Assembly (NCBI RefSeq): GCF_009720365.1 | Contig: NZ_ML769315.1 | Span: forward strand, 557,571-621,570 | Reading direction: 5' to 3' | From: Catellatospora paridis | Lineage (GTDB): Bacteria > Actinomycetota > Actinomycetes > Mycobacteriales > Micromonosporaceae | Length of the DNA stretch: 64,000 bases | In this document: positions 36,956 through 46,779 of the stretch, piece after piece | Layout: each line of letters opens with the position of its first letter | Position numbering within the stretch: position 1 is the first letter of the stretch | Notes under the pieces: generated by a model | Database searches by the model: none | The model's input: the letters and a program-made list of their open reading frames with translations, nothing else | What the model was told of the DNA's origin: nothing | Program-made: the position numbers and the translations under genes

Positions 36956-37750
36956 TCAAGCGGTGTTGACGCCGATGGCGGAGCCGATGAGGTAGGTGGC
37001 GCCGGCGGCGGCCGCACCGAGGAGAAGCTGGCGCAGGCCGGCGGCCCACCAGTGGCGGCGGGTGAAGCGGGCGGTGAGCGCCCCGACGACGAACAGGCCG
37101 AGGCCGCCGATGCCGAGGGCCAGCCACAGCGACTCGCTGCCGAACAGGTAGCTGAGCAGCGGGATCAGCGCGCCGACCGAGAAGCAGACGAACGACGAGA
37201 TCGCCGCTGTCCAGGGGCTCGGTTTGCTGTCGGGGTCGATGCCGAGTTCTTCGCGTACGTGCATGCGCAGGGCCTCGTCGGGCTGGGTGCGCAGGTCTTC
37301 GGCGAGCTGCCGGGCCAGTTCGGGCGAGATGCCCCGGTCGATCCAGCGCTGGGCCAGCTCGGCGGCCTCCGCGGCCGGGTTGTGCCGCAGTTCCCGGCGC
37401 TCCTTGGCGACCTCGGCCTCGATCTGCTCGTTGGCGGTGCGCACGCTGGCGTACTCGCCCAGCCCCATCGAGATGGCCCCGGCGACCAGGCCGGCGACGC
37501 CGGTGAGCACGACGGTGTGCGCGCTCACCCCGGCGCCGCCCACACCGGCGATCAGGCCGATGTTGGTGACCAGCCCGTCCATCGCGCCGAAGGTGGCCGC
37601 GCGCAGCCAGCCGCCGGAGACGTCCGCGTGCTCGTGGTCGATCGGCGCCACCGCCCCGGCCGGACGCGCGCCGATGTCGGCCGGCACGGGCCCGACCGGG
37701 CGCGCGCCGCTCTCGGCGGTCACGGCGGGGTCGGGCTTGTCGGGGTTCAC
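36956..37750 (-). CDS. VIT1/CCC1 family iron/manganese transporter
   Basis: The 264-residue protein matches the VIT1/CCC1 family: an N-terminal disordered region (about 1-45), then [17 protein letters not shown] and [20 protein letters not shown] of the first two membrane helices, a cytoplasmic loop rich in Glu/Arg that binds metal, and three C-terminal helices. These proteins move Fe2+ or Mn2+ out of the cytosol. The GTG start overlaps the map stop (GTGA). Confidence 0.93.
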   Translation of the reverse strand: MNPDKPDPAVTAESGARPVGPVPADIGARPAGAVAPIDHEHADVSGGWLRAATFGAMDGLVTNIGLIAGVGGAGVSAHTVVLTGVAGLVAGAISMGLGEYASVRTANEQIEAEVAKERRELRHNPAAEAAELAQRWIDRGISPELARQLAEDLRTQPDEALRMHVREELGIDPDSKPSPWTAAISSFVCFSVGALIPLLSYLFGSESLWLALGIGGLGLFVVGALTARFTRRHWWAAGLRQLLLGAAAAGATYLIGSAIGVNTA

Positions 37751-38604
37751 GGCAGGGTCAGGATGTCCGCGCCGGACTCGGTGACCACCAGCGTGTGCTC
37801 GAACTGGGCGGTCCAGAGACGGTCCTTGGTGACCACCGTCCACGAGTCGCGCCAGGTCTCGTACGCGATGGAGCCGAGTGTGATCATGGGCTCGATGGTG
37901 AACGTCATGCCCGGCACCATGATGGTGTCGGCGTTCGGGTTGTCGTAGTGCGGGACGAACAGTCCGCTGTGGAAGGACTGGCCGATGCCGTGCCCGCCGA
38001 AGTCGCGCACCACGCCGTAGCCGAAGCGCTTGGCGTACGACTCGATGACCCGGCCGATCACGTTGATCGGGCGCCCCGGCGCGACCGCCTTGATGCCCCG
38101 CATCATGGCCTCGTGGGTGCGCTCGACCAGCAGCCGGGCCTCCTCGGCGACCTCCCCGACGCAGAACGTGGCATCGGTGTCACCGTGCACGCCGTCCTTG
38201 AACGCGGTCACGTCGACGTTGATGATGTCGCCGTCCTCGATCACCGTCGAGTCCGGGATGCCGTGGCAGATGACCTCGTTCAGGCTGGTGCAGCAGGACT
38301 TGGGGAAGCCCTTGTAGCCCAGCGTCGACGGGTATGCGTCGTGGTCGAGCAGGAACTCGTGCACGAGCCGGTCGAGCTCGTCGGTGGTGACACCCGGCTT
38401 GCAGTGCTCCCCGGCGAGCTGCACGGCCTGCGCCGCGATCCGCCCCGCGACCCGCATCTTCTCGATGGACTCGGCGTCCTGGGTGAGCGGGCCGTCCCAG
38501 CGCTTCGGCTGCTTGCGGCCGACGTACTCGGGACGGGGGATGTGGGCGGGCACCTCCCGCCACGGGGAGAGCTTGCCTGGGGTCAGCGTCGCGCGGCCGT
38601 TCAT
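37747..38604 (-). CDS. map: Methionine aminopeptidase, type Ic
   Basis: Removes the N-terminal methionine of new proteins. The five metal ligands are present with E. coli spacing: D131, D142, H205, E238 and E269. An N-terminal extension of about 40 residues with [16 protein letters not shown] is the type Ic form known from mycobacteria. Length is 285 aa. TAGAGT (38612-38617) is 7 nt before the ATG, predicting a leaderless mRNA. It is coupled to the VIT1 gene downstream. Confidence 0.97.
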   Translation of the reverse strand: MNGRATLTPGKLSPWREVPAHIPRPEYVGRKQPKRWDGPLTQDAESIEKMRVAGRIAAQAVQLAGEHCKPGVTTDELDRLVHEFLLDHDAYPSTLGYKGFPKSCCTSLNEVICHGIPDSTVIEDGDIINVDVTAFKDGVHGDTDATFCVGEVAEEARLLVERTHEAMMRGIKAVAPGRPINVIGRVIESYAKRFGYGVVRDFGGHGIGQSFHSGLFVPHYDNPNADTIMVPGMTFTIEPMITLGSIAYETWRDSWTVVTKDRLWTAQFEHTLVVTESGADILTLP

Positions 38605-38614
38605 GCCCTGAACT

Positions 38615-39172
38615 CTAGCGCTCGGCGAAGACCGGGGCTCCGTCGATGCTGTGCGCGTTGCGGGTGGCCCGGTAGTGCTCGCGCTGTTCGGGCGTCTTGT
38701 GGTCCCAGAACTGGACGAGCAGGTCGCGGTCGCCGTCGTACGACATCAGGGGCACGCCGTAGCCGCAGGAGTCCGACACGCGGGTGACGTCGATCACGAC
38801 GATGCTGCGCAGGCCGACGTGCGGCGGGGCCGGGAAGTGCTTGATCAGCTCGGCGGCCCGCGGGTCCTCGGCGAGCACCGACTCCCCGTGCCCGTGCAGG
38901 CGGTAGATCTTGGGCGGGCCGTCGAACGCGCAGACCATCAGCACGATGCGGTTGTTGTCGCGCAGGTGCGCCATGGTCTCGATGCCCGAGCCGCCGTACT
39001 CGTAGTACGCCACCTGATGGGGGCTGAGCACCGCGAAGGAGTCGGTCAGGCCCTTGGGCGAGAGGTTGACGTGGCCGTCCGGGTCGGACGGCGCGGTGGC
39101 CACGAAGAAGACCCGCTGCGCCATCAGGAAGTCACGGATCCGGTCGTCGATCTGCTCGTACACCTTGCCCAT
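38615..39172 (-). CDS. Pyridoxamine 5'-phosphate oxidase family protein
   Basis: A 185-residue split-barrel flavin-type protein with [21 protein letters not shown] and [21 protein letters not shown], typical of the PNPOx-like group that uses FMN, F420 or heme. The particular cofactor cannot be told. TAGCGT (39180-39185) is 7 nt before the ATG. It lies 10 nt upstream of map, so read-through is likely. Confidence 0.88.
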   Translation of the reverse strand: MGKVYEQIDDRIRDFLMAQRVFFVATAPSDPDGHVNLSPKGLTDSFAVLSPHQVAYYEYGGSGIETMAHLRDNNRIVLMVCAFDGPPKIYRLHGHGESVLAEDPRAAELIKHFPAPPHVGLRSIVVIDVTRVSDSCGYGVPLMSYDGDRDLLVQFWDHKTPEQREHYRATRNAHSIDGAPVFAER

Positions 39173-39271
39173 GCCCGCGACGCTACCCCCGCACCCGCCC
39201 CCTCACCGCCCCCACTCCCATGACCTGGGACACCCGCCCCGACGGGGCGTCGGGCACAGCGGCCCAGAAAT

Positions 39272-39334
39272 ACACGTTGGCCTATCTGGATGAGAAATTC
39301 GCGATCGAACTCATCCAGATAGGCCAACGTCTAT
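39272..39334. repeat. Family B palindrome, copy 2
   Basis: ACGTTGGCCTATCTGGATGA (39274-39293) pairs with the arm at 39311-39334; the outer end has one mismatch. The 17-nt loop contains TTCGCGATCGAAC, as in the other copies. It lies 35 nt past the stop of the PuuD-like gene and about 100 nt upstream of the PNPOx start. Confidence 0.92.
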
Positions 39335-39368
39335 GAAAAGCGGGATGCCGCGCCGGGGGCGCGAACGG

Positions 39369-40121
39369 TCAGACCGTGGCGAAGAACTCGGCGCGGTTGG
39401 CGCGGGCGTGGCGGACCTGGGTGGCCGCGCTCACCAGGGCCTGGAACAGGGCGTTGGTGGCCATGTCCTCCGGGTGCCACTGCACACCGACCGCGAACGG
39501 GTGGTCCGGGTGCTCGACCGCCTCGATCATGTCGTCGGTGGTGCACCAGCCCGTCGGCACCAGCCGGCCCGGATCCTTGACGGCCTGGTGGTGGTACGAG
39601 TTCACGACCGCCTCCGCACCGTACAGCTCGCGCAGGCGGGAGCCGGTGGCGAAGCGCACCGGGTGCTCGGCGTACACCTTCACCGGCCCGTGCGTGGTGT
39701 GCTCGCCGCTGCCGGGTACGTCGGGCAGGTGCTGGTGCAGCCGCCCGCCGGAGGCCACCGTCATCACCTGCATGCCCCGGCAGACGCCGAGCAGCGGCAG
39801 GCCGGTCTTCAGCGCGATGCGTACCAGCGGCAGCTCGCCCGCGTCGCGCAGCGGGCTGGTGTAGACCTTCGGGTGCGGCGTCTCGCCGTAGCGGGCCGGC
39901 TCGACGTCGGCGCCGCCCGCGACGATCAGCCCGTCGAGGCCGTCGAGGACCTCGACGCCGCCGTCGGCCATCGGGGGCACGAGCACCGGCCGGCCGCCCG
40001 CCTTGGCCACCTGTTCCGTGTAGGCCCAGGGCACGACCGCGGCGCGGGTGTCGTGCACGAGGAATCGGGTCGTTTCCACATAGGTGGTGATACCGATCAA
40101 CGGTCTGGTCACATCGCTCAC
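39369..40121 (-). CDS. PuuD-like gamma-glutamyl hydrolase (class I amidotransferase fold)
   Basis: The 250-residue protein has the C26/class I nucleophile C114 in LGVCRGMQ and the partners H216 and E218 in VQWHPE. It fits gamma-glutamyl-gamma-aminobutyrate hydrolases (PuuD), which release glutamate from gamma-glutamyl intermediates. The GTG start overlaps the SDR stop. As last gene of the GS-ALDH-SDR-PuuD series it would complete a gamma-glutamylated amine degradation path. Confidence 0.9.
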   Translation of the reverse strand: MSDVTRPLIGITTYVETTRFLVHDTRAAVVPWAYTEQVAKAGGRPVLVPPMADGGVEVLDGLDGLIVAGGADVEPARYGETPHPKVYTSPLRDAGELPLVRIALKTGLPLLGVCRGMQVMTVASGGRLHQHLPDVPGSGEHTTHGPVKVYAEHPVRFATGSRLRELYGAEAVVNSYHHQAVKDPGRLVPTGWCTTDDMIEAVEHPDHPFAVGVQWHPEDMATNALFQALVSAATQVRHARANRAEFFATV

Positions 40122-40882
40122 AACGGCGTCACGTAGGCCCCGGTAATGCCCCCGTCCACGACGAACTGGGAGGCGGTGATGAATGAGGAGTCGTCACTGG
40201 CGAGAAACGCTACCGCCGCGGCGATCTCTTCGGGCTCGGCGAACCGGCCCATCGGCACATGGACGAGTCGGCGAGCCGCCCGCTCCGGATCCTTCGCGAA
40301 CAGCTCCATCAGCAGCGGCGTGGCCACCGGGCCGGGGCACAGCGCGTTGACGCGCACCCCCTGCCGGGCGAACTGCACGCCCAGCTCGCGGCTCATCGCG
40401 AGCACGCCGCCCTTGCTGGCGGTGTAAGCGATCTGACTGGTCGCCGCGCCCATCAGGGCGACGAAACTGGCCGTGTTGATGATCGAGCCCTTGCCCGCGG
40501 CGAGCATGTGCGGCAGGGCGTACTTGCAACACAGGTAGACGCTGGTGGTGTTGACCCGCAGCACCCGCTCCCAGGCGTCGAGCCCGGTGTCGAGGATCGA
40601 GTCGTCGTCGGGCGGGGAGATCCCCGCGTTGTTGAACGCGATGTCCACGCGCCCGCGCCGGGCCGCGACGCCGTCGAACAGCTCGCGCACCTGGTCTTCG
40701 TCGGAGACGTCGCACTGCACGAACTCCCCGCCGACCTCTTCGGCGATCTTCTTGCCGGCTTCCTCCGCGAGGTCGACGGCGACGACGTACGCGCCCTCGG
40801 CCGCGAACCGCCGCGCCGTGGCCGCGCCGATGCCGCTGGCCGCTCCGCTGATGACCGCCACCCGGTCCTGCAACCGCCCCAT
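40118..40882 (-). CDS. Short-chain dehydrogenase/reductase
   Basis: A classical SDR of 254 residues: cofactor motif SGAASGIG (12-19), NNAG (84-87) and catalytic S139, Y153 and K157. D37 in VVAVDLAEE suggests NAD(H) preference. AGGCAGGGC stands before the ATG. It lies between the aldehyde dehydrogenase (97-nt gap) and the PuuD-like gene, suggesting a role in the same amine or amino-alcohol pathway. The substrate is unknown. Confidence 0.93.
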   Translation of the reverse strand: MGRLQDRVAVISGAASGIGAATARRFAAEGAYVVAVDLAEEAGKKIAEEVGGEFVQCDVSDEDQVRELFDGVAARRGRVDIAFNNAGISPPDDDSILDTGLDAWERVLRVNTTSVYLCCKYALPHMLAAGKGSIINTASFVALMGAATSQIAYTASKGGVLAMSRELGVQFARQGVRVNALCPGPVATPLLMELFAKDPERAARRLVHVPMGRFAEPEEIAAAVAFLASDDSSFITASQFVVDGGITGAYVTPL

Positions 40883-40979
40883 GCCCTGCCTCTGCCTGCC
40901 CTTCGCTGTTCCGATGACCGGTGGCGCCCGCGACCCGTGCTTACAGCGTGCGGGACGCGGACGGGGCACCGCTGGAGTT

Positions 40980-42329
40980 TCACTCGGTGGAGATGAAGAC
41001 GTTCTTGGTCTCGGTGAACGCCAGCGGGGCGTCCGGGCCCAGCTCGCGGCCCAGTCCGGACTGCTTGGCCCCGCCGAACGGGGTCCAGTAGCGCACCGAG
41101 GAGTGCGAGTTGACGCTCAGCACGCCCGCCTCGACGCCGCGGGCCAGCCGCAGCGCACGGCCCACGTCCCGGGTCCAGATCGAACCGGACAGGCCGTACT
41201 CGGTGTCGTTGGCCAGCCGCAGCGCCTCGTCCTCGCCGTCGAAGGCCAGTACGGACAGCACCGGCCCGAACACCTCCTCGCGCCAGTGCCGCTCGCCCCG
41301 GTCGCGCGCGGCCAGCACCGTCGCCGGGTGCCAGAAACCGGCCCCGGCGGGTGCGTCGCCGCGCATCAGTACGTCCGCGCCGGCCACGTAGCCCGCGACC
41401 CGGGTGCGCTGCTCCGCGGTGATGAGCGGGCCCATACCGGTGGCCGGGTCCATCGGGTCGCCGCAGCGCCAGGCCGTGACGTGGGGCTCCAGCAGGGCGA
41501 GGAAGTCGTCGTACACCTCGCGCTGGACGAGCAGGCGGGACCGGGCGCAGCAGTCCTGTCCGGCATTGTCGAACACGGCCCCGGGCAGCGCGGCGGCGGC
41601 CTTGTCCAGATCGGCGTCGGCGAACAGCAGCGTGGAGTTCTTGCCGCCCAGTTCCAGGGTCACCCGGGTCAGGTCGGCGGCGCAGGCGGCCATGATCTGG
41701 CGGCCCACCTCCGCGGACCCGGTGAAGCAGATCTTGCGTACGCCCGGATGGGTCACCAGCGCGTGCCCGGTGACCTCGCCGTGGCCCGGCAGCACAGTCA
41801 GCACTCCCGGCGGCAGCCCGGCTTCGAGGGCCAGCTCGGCCAGGCGCAGCGCGGTCAGCGGCGTGGTCTCGGCCGGTTTCACGATGACCGTGTTGCCCGC
41901 GGCCAGCGCAGGGGCGAAGCCCCACGCGGCGATCGGCATCGGGAAGTTCCAGGGCACGATCACGCCGACCACGCCCAGCGGCTCGTGGAACGTCACGTCC
42001 ACGCCGCCCGCGACCGGGATCTGCCGCCCACACAGCCGCTCCGGCGCACCGGAGTAGTAGTCGAGCAGGTCGCGGACGTTGCCGGCCTCCCAGCGCGCGT
42101 TGCCGACGGTGTGCCCGGCGTTGCGCACCTCCAGCAGCGCCAGCTCCTCGACGTGCGCGTCGACCACGGCCGCGAAGCGCCGCAGCAGCCTGGCCCGGTC
42201 GCCCGGGGACACGTTGCGCCAGCTCTCGAAGGCCTTCGCGGCGGCCCGCACGGCCGCGTCGACGCCGGCCGCGTCGACCGGTTCCACCGAGGTGATCAGC
42301 TCCTCGGTGACCGGGTTGATGATCTTCAC
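40980..42329 (-). CDS. NAD-dependent aldehyde dehydrogenase
   Basis: A 449-residue aldehyde dehydrogenase, slightly short at the N-terminus. PWNFP is at 126-130, the general base E226 in LELGGK, and the nucleophile C260 in NAGQDC. The GTG start overlaps the stop of the GS-like gene by 4 nt, so the two are co-translated. By context it should oxidise a gamma-glutamylated or free aminoaldehyde, such as gamma-glutamyl-gamma-aminobutyraldehyde. Confidence 0.93.
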   Translation of the reverse strand: MKIINPVTEELITSVEPVDAAGVDAAVRAAAKAFESWRNVSPGDRARLLRRFAAVVDAHVEELALLEVRNAGHTVGNARWEAGNVRDLLDYYSGAPERLCGRQIPVAGGVDVTFHEPLGVVGVIVPWNFPMPIAAWGFAPALAAGNTVIVKPAETTPLTALRLAELALEAGLPPGVLTVLPGHGEVTGHALVTHPGVRKICFTGSAEVGRQIMAACAADLTRVTLELGGKNSTLLFADADLDKAAAALPGAVFDNAGQDCCARSRLLVQREVYDDFLALLEPHVTAWRCGDPMDPATGMGPLITAEQRTRVAGYVAGADVLMRGDAPAGAGFWHPATVLAARDRGERHWREEVFGPVLSVLAFDGEDEALRLANDTEYGLSGSIWTRDVGRALRLARGVEAGVLSVNSHSSVRYWTPFGGAKQSGLGRELGPDAPLAFTETKNVFISTE

Positions 42330-43669
42330 AGCCGCTCGAACCCCCGCACCAGTTCCCAGTCCGTCACCGCGGCGTCGTACGCGGCCAGCTCCACCTGCGC
42401 GGCGTGCCCGTAGTGCTCGACCACGGCGTCGCCGAACGCCTCCCGGGCCACCGCGCTCGACTCCCACCGCAGCAGCGCGTCGCGCAGCGTGGCGGGCATC
42501 CGGGCGGCCGCGGGGTCCTCGTACGCGTTGCCGGTGAACACCGGTTCCAGCGGCAGCTCGTTGTCCAGGCCGTGCAGCGCCCCGGCGACCAGCGCCGCGA
42601 TCGCCAGGTACGGGTTGACGTCGCCGCCCGGCGAGCGGTGCTCCACCCGCAGCGAGTGGTCGTGGCCGACCAGGCGCAGCGCGCAGGTGCGGTTGTCGCG
42701 CCCCCAGCGCAGCGCCGTCGGCGCGAACGAGCCCGCCTGGTATCGCTTGTACGAGTTGATGTTCGGCGCGTACAGCACGCTCAGCTCGGCCGTCGTCGCG
42801 AGCAGCCCGGCCAGCACCTGCTCGCCCAGCGGGCTCAGCCGGTCGTGCTCGGCCATCACCGGCCGTCCCTCCTCGTCACGCAGCGAGAAGTGGATGTGGC
42901 ACGAGTTGCCCTCGCGCTGGTTCGGCTTGGCCATGAAGGTCAGCGACATGCCCTGCGCGGCGGCGATCTCCTTGGCCCCGTGCTTGTAGATCGAGTGCTG
43001 GTCGGCCGTCTTCAGCGCCTCGGCATACCGGAAGGCGATCTCGTGCTGGCCCAGGTTGCACTCGCCCTTGGCGCTCTCCGGGGCCAGCCCCGCCCCGGCC
43101 ATGCCCAGCCGGATCGCCCGCAGCAGCGGCTCCACCCGCGACGTGCCCAGCAGCGAGTAGTCCACGTTGTAGCCGTTGGCCGGGGTCAGCCCCTGGTAGC
43201 GCTTCGCGGCCGCCTGCTCGTACGTGTCGGCGTAGACCACGAACTCCAGCTCCGTGCCGATGTACGCGGTCAGGCCCCGCTCGGCGAGGCGGTCCAGCTG
43301 CCGGCGCAGGATCTGCCGCGGCGACTGCACCACCGGCGAGCCGTCGTGCCACAGCACATCGGACATCACCAGAACCGTGCCGGGCAGCCACGGGACCGGG
43401 CGCAGCGTGTCCAGATCGGGCCGCAGCACGAAGTCGCCGTAGCCCTGCGACCAGCCGGAGACGGCATAGCCGTCGACCGGGGTCATCTCCACGTCCACCG
43501 CGAGCAGGTAGTTGCACGCCTCGCTGCCGTGTCCCACCACCTCGTCCAGGAAGTACGCCGCGTGCAGCCGCTTGCCCTGCAGGCGGCCCTGCATGTCCGT
43601 CATGGCCAGCAACACCGTGTCGATGTCGCCCGCCTCCACCATCGCGCGCAGGCGCTCCACCGACCACAT
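42326..43669 (-). CDS. Glutamine-synthetase-like gamma-glutamylamine ligase (GlnA4/PuuA type)
   Basis: The 447-residue protein has the GS fold: EFVVYADTY with the first glutamate, [30 protein letters not shown] with the catalytic histidine, and [20 protein letters not shown]. The last block and the lack of the NRSA-type loop place it with GS-like ligases (PuuA, GlnA3, GlnA4) that glutamylate polyamines or ethanolamine, not with true glutamine synthetase. A GTG two codons upstream of the ATG is possible. It heads the ALDH-SDR-PuuD operon; M. tuberculosis has the same four functions adjacent (glnA4 region). Confidence 0.9.
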   Translation of the reverse strand: MWSVERLRAMVEAGDIDTVLLAMTDMQGRLQGKRLHAAYFLDEVVGHGSEACNYLLAVDVEMTPVDGYAVSGWSQGYGDFVLRPDLDTLRPVPWLPGTVLVMSDVLWHDGSPVVQSPRQILRRQLDRLAERGLTAYIGTELEFVVYADTYEQAAAKRYQGLTPANGYNVDYSLLGTSRVEPLLRAIRLGMAGAGLAPESAKGECNLGQHEIAFRYAEALKTADQHSIYKHGAKEIAAAQGMSLTFMAKPNQREGNSCHIHFSLRDEEGRPVMAEHDRLSPLGEQVLAGLLATTAELSVLYAPNINSYKRYQAGSFAPTALRWGRDNRTCALRLVGHDHSLRVEHRSPGGDVNPYLAIAALVAGALHGLDNELPLEPVFTGNAYEDPAAARMPATLRDALLRWESSAVAREAFGDAVVEHYGHAAQVELAAYDAAVTDWELVRGFERL

Positions 43670-43751
43670 GCCCACAAGGTCTACCGCCCCCACCCACCCA
43701 CGTCAACAAACCCGAATACATCGCTGATCGTGGCGCACCGCCGCCCACCTC

Positions 43752-43819
43752 CTGCCGCAACTCTTGAAGACTTGCCGGATCCGCCACGTGTTGAGGCCGC
43801 GAGTCTTCAAGAGTGGCGA
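43752..43819. repeat. Family D palindrome, copy 1
   Basis: CCGCAACTCTTGAAGACTT (43755-43773) pairs with GAGTCTTCAAGAGTGGCG (43801-43818), with TTGAGGCCGC in the loop. It lies in the divergent spacer between the GS-like and DAO genes. Copy 2 is at 56571-56640 in inverted orientation. Confidence 0.85.
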
Positions 43820-43896
43820 CCGAGGGGGCGGGCGGGACGCGCAAAGTTGTGACCGAGGGCTTCCGTTCGGGGGTTGTAGCGGGTACCACTGACCAG

Positions 43897-45117
43897 ATGG
43901 GAGCGAGTGCACGGGCGGTGATCATCGGGGGCGGCGTGGTCGGCTGCTCCCTGGCCTACCACCTCGGCCGGGCCGGGTGGCGCGACACGGTGCTGCTGGA
44001 GCAGCACGAGCTCACCGACGGCAGCACCTGGCACACCGCCGGGTTCGTCACCTCCATGCGCGGCCCGGACGGCCCCGGCTGGCACGCCCGGCTGGCCGGA
44101 TACCTGCCCGCGCTGGCGGCCATGCTGCGCGCCGAGACCGGACACGACCCCGGCTGGCGTCCCGTCGGCGGGCTGCGGCTCGCGCTCAGCCACACCCACG
44201 TCGACGAGCTGCGGCGGCTGGCCCGCCGCGCCGACGAGCTGGGCGTGCCCCTCGAGCTGCGCGGCGCGTCGGCGACCATGAACCTGGTCCCCCGGCTCGA
44301 CCTGTCCGACGTGCAGGCCGCGGCCTGGCTGCCGGGCGAGGGCTTCGTACGCCCGAAGGACTTCGTGAACGCGCTGGTCGCGGGGGCCGTCGCGCACGGG
44401 GTGAGCATCCGCACCGGAGTCCGGGTCACCGACATCGACACCACCGGCGGGCAGGTCCGGGCGGTGCACACCAGCGACGGCATCATCGAGACCCCGCTCG
44501 TGATCAACGCGGCGGGGGCGGCGGCGGGCGCCGTCGGAGCGATGGCCGGCGTCGTGGTCCCGGTCGTGCCGATCCTGCACCAGTACGGCGTCAGCGAGGT
44601 GCTGCACCCTGCGCTCGACCCGGACACCACCCCCACCTGCCGGATCCCCGAGCAGTCGCTCTACCTGCGGGCCGCCAACGGCTGCGTCATCGTCGGCGGC
44701 GGCCGGCCCGACCCGGTGCCCGCCTGGCCGGCCGGCGACGCCGAACCCCTGGCCAAGGCCCGCGAGCTGGCCGCGCCCGACGAGGAGGCGTTCGCCCCGC
44801 TGTGGCAGCTGGCCGGTGAGCGCATGCCTGAGCTGCGCCGCAGCAAGCTCGCGAAGATCATGCACGGGGTGGAGGCGTTCACTCCCGACGGCGCCCCGCT
44901 GGCGGGCCGCTCCGCCCTGCCGGGCCTGTGGATCGCGGCCGGGTTCGGCCTGCACGGCATGGGTCTGTCCGGCGGCATCGGCCGCCACCTCGCCGAATGG
45001 ATCACCTCAGGCACCGCCAGTTGGGAGCTCGACGCACTGCTCCCCGAACGTTTCGGCGCCCCCGCCGCCAACCGCGACTGGACCACCTCCCGCGCCCTCG
45101 ACACCCTCCGCCGCTGA
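43897..45117 (+). CDS. FAD-dependent DAO-family amine oxidoreductase
   Basis: A 406-residue flavoenzyme with the Rossmann motif IIGGGVVGCSLAYHL at the start, STWHTAGFV (the histidine position used for covalent FAD in sarcosine dehydrogenases), and the closing DAO motif LWIAAGFGLHGMGLSGGIGRHLAEWI. It diverges from the GS-like operon and could supply the amine-oxidation step (PuuB-like) of that pathway. The ATG at 43897 gives the right start of the dinucleotide-binding fold. Confidence 0.9.
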   Translation: MGASARAVIIGGGVVGCSLAYHLGRAGWRDTVLLEQHELTDGSTWHTAGFVTSMRGPDGPGWHARLAGYLPALAAMLRAETGHDPGWRPVGGLRLALSHTHVDELRRLARRADELGVPLELRGASATMNLVPRLDLSDVQAAAWLPGEGFVRPKDFVNALVAGAVAHGVSIRTGVRVTDIDTTGGQVRAVHTSDGIIETPLVINAAGAAAGAVGAMAGVVVPVVPILHQYGVSEVLHPALDPDTTPTCRIPEQSLYLRAANGCVIVGGGRPDPVPAWPAGDAEPLAKARELAAPDEEAFAPLWQLAGERMPELRRSKLAKIMHGVEAFTPDGAPLAGRSALPGLWIAAGFGLHGMGLSGGIGRHLAEWITSGTASWELDALLPERFGAPAANRDWTTSRALDTLRR

Positions 45118-45127
45118 CCCGCCTGGG

Positions 45128-45679
45128 TCACTCGGTGGAAGGTTTGGCGGCGGGAGCGGCGGGAGCGGCGGCGGGGCCGGGGCTGGTGACGGTGCTGGCC
45201 AGCTGTTCCCAGATCATGCCGGTCTGGTGGGCGAGCGCGCCGACCACGGCGGGCACCACGGGCAGCAGCCAGTCGGCGACCCAGCCGTGGTGGGCCAGGT
45301 TGAGCACGACGATCGCGGCCACCGCGCCGCCGACCCCGTGCGCGCTCGCCCGCCAGGCGGCCCGGCCGGAGTGGGAGATCGCGGCGCGGCGGGCGGCCTT
45401 GTCGCTGAGGTTGGGGAAGCCGGACAGCGCCTTGGCGTCCCGGCGTCCGAAGTTGAAACCCGACACGGCGAGGGTGACCGCGCAACCGGTCACCACGGCC
45501 GCCAGGGTGTTACGGGTCAGCATCATCAGCAGCGCGGCGGACGCGCCGCCGGTGCCGACGGCGACCACGGCACGGATCCACTCCTGCTTCTCTCCGGGAT
45601 ACCAGTAGTACTTGGTGGTGGTGTCAGAGAGCTGTTTAACGATCCGCCCCATAGGGGTAGTCACCTCGCCGGCCGTCAC
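45128..45679 (-). CDS. Hypothetical membrane protein, 183 aa
   Basis: I do not recognise a family. After a hydrophilic start (TKYYWYPGEKQEW) come hydrophobic segments near 38-57, 60-75, 118-135 and 138-160, and an Ala/Pro tail. GFNFGRRDAKALSGFP in the loop is the most distinctive part. The GTG at 45679 is used; an ATG nine codons on is an alternative. It converges on the DAO gene with a 10-nt gap. Confidence 0.68.
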   Translation of the reverse strand: MTAGEVTTPMGRIVKQLSDTTTKYYWYPGEKQEWIRAVVAVGTGGASAALLMMLTRNTLAAVVTGCAVTLAVSGFNFGRRDAKALSGFPNLSDKAARRAAISHSGRAAWRASAHGVGGAVAAIVVLNLAHHGWVADWLLPVVPAVVGALAHQTGMIWEQLASTVTSPGPAAAPAAPAAKPSTE

Positions 45680-45778
45680 ATCTGGTCAGCCACTATCGTT
45701 ACTTAACGTAGTTAGCTAGGTGCGCAAAGTCACGAAAATGGCCGTGACTGCGGCGTGGCGCGCCATCCGGCCGCACCG

Positions 45779-46615
45779 TCAGAACAGGACCGTCGCGAAC
45801 GCACCCACCTGCCGGAACCCCAGCCGCTGGTACACCCGGCGGGCCGGGGTGTTGAAGTCGTTGACGTACAGGCTGACGCTCGGCGCGACCCGGCGCAGCG
45901 CGTCGCGCACCACGGCCGCCATGCCGGCTATCGCAAAGCCGCGCCCCCGCCAGGACGGGTCCACCCAGACCCCCTGGACCTGCGCGGTATGCCGCGTCAC
46001 CACCGCCAGCTCGGCCTTGAACACCACGGTGCCGTCGACGATCCGGGCGTACGACCGCCCCGCCTTCACCAGCTCCGCGACGCGCCCGCGATAACCACGC
46101 CCCCCGTCGTCGCCCAGCGGCGAGACGCCGACCTCCTCGGTGTACATCGCCACCGACGCCGGAAAGACGAGGTCGACCTCGTCGGGCCGGACCTGGCGCA
46201 CCAGCGGGTCGGCCGCCACCGCGGGCGGGGTCTCCACGACCAGCAGCGGCTGGTGGGCGCGCACCGTGCGCTCGGGGCCCCAGGCCGGCCGCAGCAGCTC
46301 CCACAGGCCCAGCACGGCCTCGGACTCCCCCACCAGCGACGCGCACACGCGCGGCTGCCCGGAGACCATCTCGGCGAACGCGGCCACCGCGGCGGCGTCG
46401 GCGCCGACCGGGGAGACCTGCCCGCCCGACCAGAGCACCGCCTCCGGGTGCCGGCGGCTGCCGTAGCCGTAGAGCCTGCCGTCGGCGCGCCAGCCCAGCC
46501 CGCGTATCGCCACCCGCTCAGCCACCTGCGCCGCCGCGATCGGATACGCCGCCAGCAGGCGTTCCACTGCGGCGCGGTCAGCTTCGGCCAGCTGCCGCAC
46601 CGGAAGGGTGAGCAT
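45779..46615 (-). CDS. DUF4081-GNAT acetyltransferase
   Basis: A 278-residue protein with an N-terminal DUF4081 region and a C-terminal GNAT domain (VQGVWVDPSWRGRGFAIAGMAAVVRDAL and YVNDFNTPARRVYQRLGF). This two-domain protein accompanies ispG in most actinobacteria; the substrate is unknown. TAGGCT (46622-46627) is 6 nt before the ATG at 46615, whereas the GTG at 46621 would touch the -10 box, which settles the start. Confidence 0.92.
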   Translation of the reverse strand: MLTLPVRQLAEADRAAVERLLAAYPIAAAQVAERVAIRGLGWRADGRLYGYGSRRHPEAVLWSGGQVSPVGADAAAVAAFAEMVSGQPRVCASLVGESEAVLGLWELLRPAWGPERTVRAHQPLLVVETPPAVAADPLVRQVRPDEVDLVFPASVAMYTEEVGVSPLGDDGGRGYRGRVAELVKAGRSYARIVDGTVVFKAELAVVTRHTAQVQGVWVDPSWRGRGFAIAGMAAVVRDALRRVAPSVSLYVNDFNTPARRVYQRLGFRQVGAFATVLF

Positions 46616-46688
46616 GCCCACAGCCTAATGAGATCCGCGCGGCCCGCCAGTGGTATCCCCGGTAACACGGTTGTCGCCGACAGGTTGC

Positions 46689-46730
46689 CGATATATCGTA
46701 AACACATCGCTGATACGTCGACGATAATCA
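46689..46730 (+). promoter_or_regulatory. Candidate PadR operators upstream of the His-rich regulator
   Basis: CGATATATCG (46689-46698) is a perfect palindrome and TGATACGTCGACGATAATCA (46711-46730) is a near-palindrome around CGTCGACG. Both lie in the otherwise AT-rich promoter region 50-90 nt before the PadR start. Metal-responsive PadR proteins of the YqjI type bind AT-rich inverted repeats of this kind. Confidence 0.6.
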
Positions 46731-46779
46731 TGAGCGGCCCGCGCCTTCGGGCCCACTGAACGAACCAGGAGAAAACGAC

